A stretch of 12,401 bases of DNA from an uncultured Lachnospiraceae bacterium. Its GTDB lineage: Bacteria > Bacillota > Clostridia > Lachnospirales > Lachnospiraceae. Positions 7,343-12,401 of the stretch are shown here, piece after piece. Under the pieces are notes generated by a model. It searched no databases. It was not told the DNA's origin and was given only the letters and a program-made list of their open reading frames with translations. The first letter of the stretch is position 1, and every line of letters starts with the position of its first letter. Location: assembly GCA_905209865.1 (NCBI GenBank), contig CAJLUP010000047.1:1-12401 (forward strand), written 5' to 3'. A program made the translations under genes and the position numbers.

Positions 7343-9349
7343 CTACTGTGAAACATCTGATGACGCCCAATCATCTAAGTCAGGATCATAATTCTCATCA
7401 ACATAAGATCCGTCTGCATTTCCATAAGTGTCTTCGTAATTTTCGTCATAGTCCGTATACTCTGTATTTCCGAAATTCTGACCTTGTGCCTGCGCATTCT
7501 GTTCGCTTTGCGCTATCGTTGTGATACCAAGATAAGGGAATGCCTCTGACATGATTTTCTGACTCAATCCCAAAACAAGGGAGCTGTCATCCTGTGCCGC
7601 CGCGTTCGGCTCGTCAATCACAACATAGATCACTATTTCAGGATTATCCTGCGGCGCGTAACCGATATACGACAACAGATATTTCCCGTTTCCTCTGGGA
7701 AGCTTCTCGGCAGTTCCTGTTTTTGCACCGATATCATATCCTTCCACTTTCGCCCGGGTTCCTGTTCCGTAATCCATCGTCGCCTTCAAATACTGCTTCA
7801 GCATTCGAGACGTATCTGCAGACACTGTTTTTCTCAAAAGAACCGGATCTTTCGTCTCGATCACATTGCCGTCTTCATCCTGAATCTGCTTTACAACATG
7901 AGGTTCATAATAATATCCGCCATTTACAAGAGAGGAAAATGCAGATACCATCTGAGTCATCGTCACATTAAAGTTCTGTCCGAAGGAGTTTGTCGCCAAA
8001 TCAATCTCTGTCATTGTATCTGCCGTATAAAGCAGCCCGGATGTCTCCGCTTCTCCCGGAAGGTCGATGCCTGTATATTCCCCAAATCCAAATATGTGCT
8101 GATATTTCGTAAAGTTCTCCGGGCCGATCACAGACGCCATATCCATAAGAGCCACATTACAAGAATTTGCAATCGCATCCTGTATCGTCTCCTGTCCGTG
8201 TCCCGATCGGTAATGACATCCGATCCTCGTCCCAAGCACTTCTTTTGAACCGCCGCAATAATATGTTTCGCTTCCTGTCAGTGTTCCTGTCTCAAGTCCT
8301 GCTGCCACAGTAAACGGTTTCGCCGTCGAACCAGGTTCATAGGCATCGCTTATACAGAAATTTCTCCACAAATTATTCATCGCTTCAACCTGTTCCTCTT
8401 CACTCATAGATTTCCATTGCTCCTCTGTATAGAGTAAAGATAAGTTTCTCGGATCATTCAAATCAAAATTAGGATAAGATGCCTCTGCCAAAATCTCTCC
8501 CGTATTTGGATTCATCATAATAACAGCCGTATTTTTACTGCCGGGATTGCCGTCCTCAGCATGTTCACTGTTAAATTCTAAAATACATTTTTCCACGATA
8601 TTCTGCAAAGTCACATCAATCGTAGACACAACTGTATTCCCGTTTTTTGCAGGTTTGACCGTACGTTCCACAGAAGAATCCGAATCAAAATATCCGTATT
8701 CTCTTCCGTCAGTTCCATTCAAGATCTCATTGTATGCACTTTCAATCCCGATTGCTCCTTGATTACCTCCATACACAAATCCCAGCACATCACTTGCCAT
8801 AGAACCGTACGGATATGTACGCAGATAATCTTCTTCCAGCCAAATTCCTTTTACATTCGGATACTTTTCATCATCTTCATCTATTTTCTTAAACTTTTGA
8901 GCTGTGGCATAATCGATATCTGATGCCAATACTTCATACCGACTGTCTGAAGAATCTTCAATCAATTCATCGACAACTTCACCATCAATATCAAAACATT
9001 CTTTCAGCACTTTCTTCGTCGGATTAATATATTCTTCCTTATCCGTCATAACCGCAACGTCGAGAATCACATTATATACCCTCTCACTCGTGGCCATTTT
9101 TGTTCCGTTCCGATCTACGATATCGCCTCTTTTAAAAGCGATCACTCTGCTGTCATAATTTTGCTGATCTAAAACAACTTTTGTATATTTACTTCCCTTT
9201 GTAACGTTTATATAGGTTATTCTTCCTATAAGAACAACAAAAGCCAGTATTACTGCCATAAATAGCATTACCAGCTTCCGTTGCATTCTGAGCGGGAATT
9301 TTCTTGTCAAAAATTCAAATCTACTCTTTTTTCTTTTCCTTCCGGCCAT
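7343..9349 (-). CDS. ftsI: Class B penicillin-binding protein FtsI/PbpB-like (septal transpeptidase)
   Basis: Septal D,D-transpeptidase expected to work with FtsW, FtsL and FtsQ. The 668 residues show a basic cytoplasmic tail and one membrane segment at about 26-48. The dimerisation domain opens with KRGDIVDRNG (73-82) and the transpeptidase domain covers about 270-605. All three active-site motifs are intact: EPGSTAK (S341, K344), SCN (396-398) and KTG (543-545). There are no PASTA domains. Instead the protein ends in a roughly 55-residue low-complexity tail rich in Asp, Glu, Asn, Tyr and Gln. The ATG is 10 bases after the ftsL stop, with a TAAGGGA site overlapping that stop. It resembles the next gene around the SCN motif (both have CH..(G/S)GHG.ET before it), which suggests an old tandem duplication. 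The assignment as the division PBP rests on its place next to ftsL. Confidence 0.93.
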   Translation of the reverse strand: MAGRKRKKSRFEFLTRKFPLRMQRKLVMLFMAVILAFVVLIGRITYINVTKGSKYTKVVLDQQNYDSRVIAFKRGDIVDRNGTKMATSERVYNVILDVAVMTDKEEYINPTKKVLKECFDIDGEVVDELIEDSSDSRYEVLASDIDYATAQKFKKIDEDDEKYPNVKGIWLEEDYLRTYPYGSMASDVLGFVYGGNQGAIGIESAYNEILNGTDGREYGYFDSDSSVERTVKPAKNGNTVVSTIDVTLQNIVEKCILEFNSEHAEDGNPGSKNTAVIMMNPNTGEILAEASYPNFDLNDPRNLSLLYTEEQWKSMSEEEQVEAMNNLWRNFCISDAYEPGSTAKPFTVAAGLETGTLTGSETYYCGGSKEVLGTRIGCHYRSGHGQETIQDAIANSCNVALMDMASVIGPENFTKYQHIFGFGEYTGIDLPGEAETSGLLYTADTMTEIDLATNSFGQNFNVTMTQMVSAFSSLVNGGYYYEPHVVKQIQDEDGNVIETKDPVLLRKTVSADTSRMLKQYLKATMDYGTGTRAKVEGYDIGAKTGTAEKLPRGNGKYLLSYIGYAPQDNPEIVIYVVIDEPNAAAQDDSSLVLGLSQKIMSEAFPYLGITTIAQSEQNAQAQGQNFGNTEYTDYDENYEDTYGNADGSYVDENYDPDLDDWASSDVSQ

Positions 9350-9359
9350 AATTTTTCCC

Positions 9360-9911
9360 TTACTTTAATACGTCGCTGGACTTCGCGAGCACACCACTTT
9401 CCGGGATATCGTTATACTGCTTCACGTACTCCCCTTCCGGGCTGTCGTATTCTACAACTGTTCCCTGAGCTTCGTAAACCATTCCCATTTCATTCATCGC
9501 TCTGTCCCGCACTGTTTCAAGATTTACCGAGTCTTCCGCCGAATTATATGCCGTGTTATTCGCCTCTGTCAGATCCGCCAGTTCTTCCTGCATTGCTGTA
9601 ACATGCTCTGATCTGATAACAACCTCAGACTGCAGATTCAAATACAAAATACAGATCAACACTGCACACACAGCTGCCACCGTAAGAAATACAGCGTACG
9701 CCGGACTGATGCTCATGGCACGATTTCGGTTTTTCACTACTCGGCTGCTTGTCCGCTTCGCCTGCTCCCTCTGCTGCGAATGCGGTCTTTTTGTTCTTCT
9801 CGGAAGAGTTTCTGCCTGACGCACAGTATTTCCATATACATAAAATCCGTTTCTGTCTCTTTCACTAAGACTTGTCTCTCTGTATTTGGATGTACGATAT
9901 TTTACTGCCAT
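9360..9911 (-). CDS. ftsL: Cell division protein FtsL (septum formation initiator type)
   Basis: Small bitopic divisome protein linking FtsQ/DivIB and the FtsW-PBP pair. The 183 residues comprise a long basic cytoplasmic region (1-68, many R and K), one membrane helix at about 70-91, and a predicted coiled coil at about 94-137 (SEVVIRSEHVTAMQEELADL). A short conserved-looking stretch RDRAMNEMGMVYE (135-147) follows, of the kind where FtsL proteins end in a hydrophobic-aromatic motif. An acidic tail completes it. The ATG has an AGGAAGGGG site upstream. FtsL sequences are poorly conserved, so the call rests on topology plus position between rsmH and the septal PBP. It lies 83 bases after rsmH and 10 before the PBP gene. 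It is longer than many FtsL proteins because of the cytoplasmic extension. Confidence 0.88.
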   Translation of the reverse strand: MAVKYRTSKYRETSLSERDRNGFYVYGNTVRQAETLPRRTKRPHSQQREQAKRTSSRVVKNRNRAMSISPAYAVFLTVAAVCAVLICILYLNLQSEVVIRSEHVTAMQEELADLTEANNTAYNSAEDSVNLETVRDRAMNEMGMVYEAQGTVVEYDSPEGEYVKQYNDIPESGVLAKSSDVLK

Positions 9912-9994
9912 GACAAATGCCCCTTCCTCGTTTATTTTTCCTTAGGGGTCTCCCCTCCCCGCGGAAATTCACTTCTATAATGATACACTCCCTG

Positions 9995-10930
9995 TTATGC
10001 ACGTTCGAATATTCTCAATTTCGCACTTTTCGAACGGCTGTTGGATTCCATTTCCTGCTCAGAAGGCAGAATCGGTTTCCTTGTAATCACTTTCCCTTTT
10101 GAAATCTTCCCACAGACACATACGGGAAAATGGCTCGGACACGTACACGGATCCTCATTCTTTCGGAATGCACTTTTTACGATCCGGTCTTCTAACGAAT
10201 GAAATGTAATGATACATATCCTTCCCCCTGGATTCAGCATCTCTATCATCTCATCCAACGACTCCCTAAGCACATCTAATTCATGATTCAGTTCAATCCG
10301 AATTGCCTGAAACGTTCTTTTCGATGGATGACCTGATGTCTTGCGAAATTTCATCGGTATCGCATGACTAATAATTTCATTCAGCTGTCCTGTTGTCTCA
10401 ATCGGATTTTTCTTTCGTTCTGCCACGATATGTTTTGCGATATTTTTCGCAAATTTATCCTCCCCATAATCGCGGATCACACGATAAAGTTCCGATTCAC
10501 TGTATTCGTTGACAATATCTTTTGCCGTCATTTTCTGTCGTTGATCCATCCGCATATCAAGCGGCGCATCTACCCGATAAGAAAACCCCCGTTCGGCAGT
10601 ATCAAGCTGGTATGACGAAACTCCCAAATCGATCATAATACCATCAACCTTGTCAACGCCTATATTTTGGAGCTGCGGCTTCATATCACGATAATTGCTC
10701 CGAATTATCGTAACCTTCTCCCCAAAGCCTTTCAGACGTTCTCCCGCTGCCTTGATCGCATCGGCGTCCTGATCTATTCCTATAAATCTCCCCTTGCTGC
10801 CAAGCCGGCTGCACACTTCAAAGGCATGTCCGCCTCCGCCCAGTGTAGCGTCTACATAAATTCCATCCGGTCTGACATTCAGCCCGTCCACTGTTTCGTT
10901 CAGCAGAACAGATACATGTTCAAATGCCAT
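9995..10930 (-). CDS. rsmH: 16S rRNA (cytosine(1402)-N(4))-methyltransferase RsmH (MraW)
   Basis: SAM-dependent methyltransferase acting on C1402 of 16S rRNA in the decoding centre. The 311 residues carry the N-terminal EHVSVLLNETVDGL, the SAM-binding loop DATLGGGGHA (27-36), GIDQDADAI (51-59), DLGVSSYQLD (101-110), the RGFSYRVDAPLDMRMD block (114-129), KRTFQAIRIELNHEL (204-218) and FHSLEDRIVK (243-252). Near the C-terminus is a CTCP...CVCG motif (C262, C264, C271, C273) resembling a metal-binding knuckle. Length is normal. The ATG follows AAGGAG (10937-10942), 13 bases after the mraZ stop, so both are in one operon, as almost everywhere. Confidence 0.98.
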   Translation of the reverse strand: MAFEHVSVLLNETVDGLNVRPDGIYVDATLGGGGHAFEVCSRLGSKGRFIGIDQDADAIKAAGERLKGFGEKVTIIRSNYRDMKPQLQNIGVDKVDGIMIDLGVSSYQLDTAERGFSYRVDAPLDMRMDQRQKMTAKDIVNEYSESELYRVIRDYGEDKFAKNIAKHIVAERKKNPIETTGQLNEIISHAIPMKFRKTSGHPSKRTFQAIRIELNHELDVLRESLDEMIEMLNPGGRICIITFHSLEDRIVKSAFRKNEDPCTCPSHFPVCVCGKISKGKVITRKPILPSEQEMESNSRSKSAKLRIFERA

Positions 10931-10943
10931 TGTCTTCTCCTTA

Positions 10944-11381
10944 TCAAATACGAATTCCTATGGATTCCATACGCTCTGCGATTGCATCCAAATCTTCCTC
11001 GCTGATCTGACTGCGTTCTTCCCAAAGAGCCTTATCCCATATCTCGATGCGGTCCTGAACTCCCACTAAGACGACATCTTTTTCTAATCCAGCTGCTTTG
11101 CGGAGTGACGGCGGAACAAGAACTCTCCCCTGCTTGTCAAAACTGCCCTCCGAAGCGCTTCCAAAGAAATAACGCTTGAAAATTCTGGCATCCTTGCTCA
11201 TGCGTGGCAAAGTATCGAGTTCGGCAACGAATTTATTCCATTCTTCCTGAGAGTAAACAAAGAGGCAGCCTTCCAGTCCGTTACAAATAACGAAACTGTC
11301 ACCAAGATCATCCCGAAGCTTTGCCGGGATGATGAGTCTTCCCTTTTCATCAATACTATGGTTAAACTCTCCTAATAACAT
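10944..11381 (-). CDS. mraZ: Transcriptional regulator MraZ
   Basis: DNA-binding protein of the AbrB/SpoVT fold that forms a ring-like oligomer and autoregulates the dcw cluster. The 145 residues contain two tandem domains, each with the family motif: DEKGRLIIPAKLR (11-23) and DKQGRVLVPPSLR (82-94). The start is the ATG at 11381, with AAAGGA 6 nt upstream, giving the characteristic MLLGEFNHSID beginning. Five GTGG(T/A)G boxes lie immediately upstream on the same strand and overlap the promoter. This agrees with repression by its own product. Length is normal and nothing is missing. Confidence 0.98.
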   Translation of the reverse strand: MLLGEFNHSIDEKGRLIIPAKLRDDLGDSFVICNGLEGCLFVYSQEEWNKFVAELDTLPRMSKDARIFKRYFFGSASEGSFDKQGRVLVPPSLRKAAGLEKDVVLVGVQDRIEIWDKALWEERSQISEEDLDAIAERMESIGIRI

Positions 11382-11406
11382 CTGGAATCCTTTCTCTTAA
11401 TGTAGG

Positions 11407-11476
11407 CACCACATCGCCTCTTTTTTGCACCACTTGCCTCCACTCTTCACCACTTAGTTCCATTCTAAACCACCAC
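11407..11476 (-). promoter_or_regulatory. MraZ operator: array of five GTGG(T/A)G boxes
   Basis: On the minus strand GTGGTG occurs at 11476-11471, 11453-11448, 11433-11428 and 11412-11407, and the variant GTGGAG at 11443-11438. The three central boxes are spaced by exactly 10 bp and the outer two by 21 and 23 bp, close to two helical turns, so all face a similar side of the DNA. The E. coli MraZ operator has the same form, TGGG(N) repeats with a 10-bp period. The first box lies between the -35 and -10 of the mraZ promoter and the rest just downstream, so binding should repress. Confidence 0.8.
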
Positions 11477-11490
11477 TCTCCCTTTTTCAA
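11462..11490 (-). promoter_or_regulatory. Main dcw promoter upstream of mraZ
   Basis: On the minus strand TTGAAA (11490-11485) and TAGAAT (11467-11462) are separated by exactly 17 bases, each 5/6 to the sigma-A consensus. Initiation near 11455 gives a leader of about 74 bases before the mraZ ATG. A MraZ box occupies the spacer and four more lie downstream. The A/T-rich tracts at 11491-11515 may act as an upstream activating element. Confidence 0.75.
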
Positions 11491-11557
11491 CCCTTTTTTA
11501 AGATTTTTTTCTCTTCTCTGTCCAATTAAAATCTGCCCAAAAACCTTAAATTTATGC

Positions 11558-11613
11558 AAAAAAAGAACATGTATGGTGCGGATCTTTCGCGCACCCTACA
11601 TGTTGTGTTTTTT
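11558..11613. terminator. Bidirectional intrinsic terminator
   Basis: AACATGTA-T-GGTGCG (11566-11580) pairs with CGCACC-C-TACATGTT (11590-11604): 8 plus 6 bp with one mismatch and a 9-base loop. On the minus strand the stem is followed by seven T (11564-11558). On the plus strand it is followed by six T (11608-11613). It separates the upstream degV/membrane-protein transcription unit from the mraZ promoter. Confidence 0.88.
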
Positions 11614-11701
11614 GTATTTTATTCAATTTACAGGTTTTAAAAAATTTCCAGGTGGAGGGATGTGGTACACCTTTTAGCGAAATCCCCCACATCATTTCTC
11701 C
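11614..11701. other. 3' untranslated stretch after the small membrane-protein gene
   Basis: No gene is seen. A weak hairpin is possible, GATGTGG (11659-11665) with CCACATC (11687-11693) across a 21-base loop. On the minus strand it is followed 14 bases later by six T (11644-11639), so it may be a minor termination site ahead of the strong one. Together with 11382-11613 this makes a 320-bp non-coding interval, the rest of which holds the terminator, promoter and MraZ boxes described separately. Confidence 0.3.
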
Positions 11702-11953
11702 TTACTCTGCAGAACCTTCCGAAGCCAGCCCGTTCAAATAATCCGACACGGCGTCATAGTTCACTTCAGAAACAACTCTGTCCTTTCCCGACTCGTAAAT
11801 ATCATAAGCAGAATATCCAAGCCATCCGATCAATGCCAAAGCTACAAGGGCAAGTACACCTTTGCGCAGATTATTCATCATCTTCTGCTTACGCATGATC
11901 TGTTTTCTATTTGCTTTCTCCTGTTTATAACGATCAACCTTTTCCTGACTCAT
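11702..11953 (-). CDS. Small single-pass membrane protein of unknown function
   Basis: I do not recognise a named family. The 83 residues begin with a very basic, Lys/Gln-rich cytoplasmic segment (MSQEKVDRYKQEKANRKQIM, then RKQKMMNNLRKG). One membrane helix follows at about 32-48 (GVLALVALALIGWLGYSAY), then about 30 outside residues with an acidic end (LASEGSAE). The positive-inside rule puts the N-terminus in the cytoplasm. The ATG at 11953 has AAAGGAG 9 nt upstream, so it is a real gene. It lies 59 bases after the degV-like gene and about 90 bases ahead of the bidirectional terminator, and so belongs to a separate unit from mraZ. Topology resembles small divisome or translocation-associated proteins, but nothing specific supports such a role. 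Confidence 0.8.
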   Translation of the reverse strand: MSQEKVDRYKQEKANRKQIMRKQKMMNNLRKGVLALVALALIGWLGYSAYDIYESGKDRVVSEVNYDAVSDYLNGLASEGSAE

Positions 11954-11994
11954 CTCATATTACTCCTTTCAGATACGATACTGCACATGAGAAT

Positions 11995-12023
11995 ATTCTA
12001 TCACAAACCCGATTATAGTACAA
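11995..12023 (-). promoter_or_regulatory. Possible extended -10 promoter for the small membrane protein
   Basis: On the minus strand TGATAGAAT gives an extended -10 (TAGAAT at 12000-11995), with TTGTAC (12023-12018, only 3/6) 17 bases upstream, overlapping the end of the degV-like gene. Initiation would be near 11988, giving a leader of about 35 bases with AAAGGAG. Tentative. Confidence 0.35.
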
Positions 12024-12401
12024 CTATTATTCCACCATCATTTGCATACATCGTACTGATTCCTCCGGTATCTACGATAAAGCTGTCTTTTACTTTTATT
12101 TTATCGAGGATCATCCGTTCTACTTCCCTTGCCCTTTCAGGACAATTACAGTGAGAAATCGCCAGCACTTTATCCTCTGTCCTTTTTCCGTCCATCACAA
12201 TATGATCGACCATCTTTGCAATCGCTTTCTTCACACCTCTTGCCTGCCCAAGCTGACAGATCGTTCCTTCCGGCGTTGATCCCATTACAGGCTTAATATT
12301 AAGCGCACTTGCCATCAGTGACTTAATTCCCGTAAGCCTTCCATTCTTCCGAAGCGTATCCAAATTCTCCAATACAAAATAAGTGTGCTGCTCTTCAATA
12401 T
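12013..12401 (-). CDS. DegV family fatty-acid-binding protein (N-terminal part outside window)
   Basis: DegV proteins bind a fatty acid between two alpha/beta domains; in Firmicutes some (FakB) present fatty acids to the FakA kinase. Only the last 129 or so codons are visible, and the frame is open to the window edge. The fragment starts IEEQHTYFVLENLDTLRKNGRLT, which matches the family's conserved YFVL..L..L...GRI segment at the opening of the C-terminal domain. KSLMASALNIKPVM follows, where members typically have a G..L.IKPIL pattern, and the protein ends in GGISTMYANDGGIIVVL. That ending replaces the HTGPG-type motif of classical members, so it is a divergent clostridial form. It is codirectional with the next gene at 59 bp. 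The family call is good; a FakB role is not shown. Confidence 0.85.
   Translation of the reverse strand, partial: IEEQHTYFVLENLDTLRKNGRLTGIKSLMASALNIKPVMGSTPEGTICQLGQARGVKKAIAKMVDHIVMDGKRTEDKVLAISHCNCPERAREVERMILDKIKVKDSFIVDTGGISTMYANDGGIIVVL

Noticed and set aside
7317..7345. Sigma-E (sporulation) promoter before the spoVD-like gene
   Set aside because: GATATAAT resembles the sigma-E -10 element, but no ATA-type -35 lies at the needed 16-18 bp spacing; the nearest is about 11 bp away. The TATAAT is therefore kept only as a tentative -10.
9944..9956. AGGGG-TCT-CCCCT hairpin between rsmH and ftsL as a terminator
   Set aside because: Only a 5-bp stem with a 3-base loop and no following T-run on the minus strand. 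A weak promoter-like pair upstream (TTCGAA, 18 bp, TATCAT) was also too poor to call.
11362..11559. 65-codon minus-strand frame overlapping the mraZ promoter and start, considered as a leader peptide
   Set aside because: It begins upstream of the predicted transcription start and runs through the -35, -10 and MraZ boxes into mraZ in another frame, so it would not be on the mraZ transcript in full.
1..12401. A new defence, mobile or otherwise undescribed system; CRISPR, tRNA, rRNA, insertion sequences
   Set aside because: Apart from the unnamed 83-residue membrane protein, all the substantial minus-strand frames are known genes (housekeeping division and wall genes plus a DegV-family member). 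There are no transposase motifs, terminal inverted repeats, regularly spaced repeats, or tRNA- or rRNA-like segments.

Overview
The window is an ordinary bacterial chromosomal segment holding a division and cell-wall (dcw) cluster, with every recognised gene on the minus strand. Read in the direction of transcription, from high to low coordinates, the order is: a DegV-family protein (cut by the right edge), a small single-pass membrane protein, mraZ, rsmH, ftsL, a class B penicillin-binding protein of the FtsI/PbpB type, a second class B PBP in the SpoVD position, mraY, murD, ftsW/spoVE, ftsQ/divIB, and ftsZ (cut by the left edge). The order mraZ-rsmH-ftsL-pbpB-spoVD-(murE)-mraY-murD-spoVE-(murG-murB)-divIB is the Bacillus subtilis arrangement with murE, murG and murB missing and ftsZ attached without ftsA. 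Together with the protein sequences this points to a Gram-positive endospore-lineage Firmicute, most likely a gut clostridium of the Lachnospiraceae. That assignment comes from familiarity with the proteins, not from a search.

Region by region. 11702-12401: the degV 3' part and an 83-residue membrane protein, closed off by a strong two-way hairpin terminator at 11558-11613. 11382-11557: the control region of the cluster, with a good sigma-A promoter (TTGAAA, 17 bp, TAGAAT) and five GTGG(T/A)G boxes spaced by helical turns, read as the MraZ operator. 7343-11381: mraZ, rsmH, ftsL and the first PBP in close series. 7281-7334: a 15-bp hairpin plus T-run directly in front of the second PBP. It has the form of an intrinsic terminator or attenuator and carries a TATAAT hexamer across its loop. 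1297-7278: spoVD-like PBP, mraY, murD, ftsW and ftsQ, with a convincing extra promoter for mraY at 5518-5546. 1-1137: ftsZ with its own leader and a probable promoter after a 159-bp gap.

How the genes work together. MraY makes lipid I and MurD adds D-Glu to the precursor. FtsW (SEDS glycosyltransferase) and the class B PBPs (transpeptidases) polymerise and cross-link septal wall. FtsL and FtsQ/DivIB are bitopic scaffold proteins that activate the FtsW-PBP pair. FtsZ forms the ring that directs the complex. RsmH methylates 16S rRNA. MraZ probably represses the operon through its own boxes.

I found no undescribed system, mobile element, CRISPR array or RNA gene. The points most worth a second look are the MraZ box array, the attenuator-like hairpin at the start of the second PBP, that PBP's KTA in place of the KTG active-site triad, and the multi-promoter layout of the downstream half.
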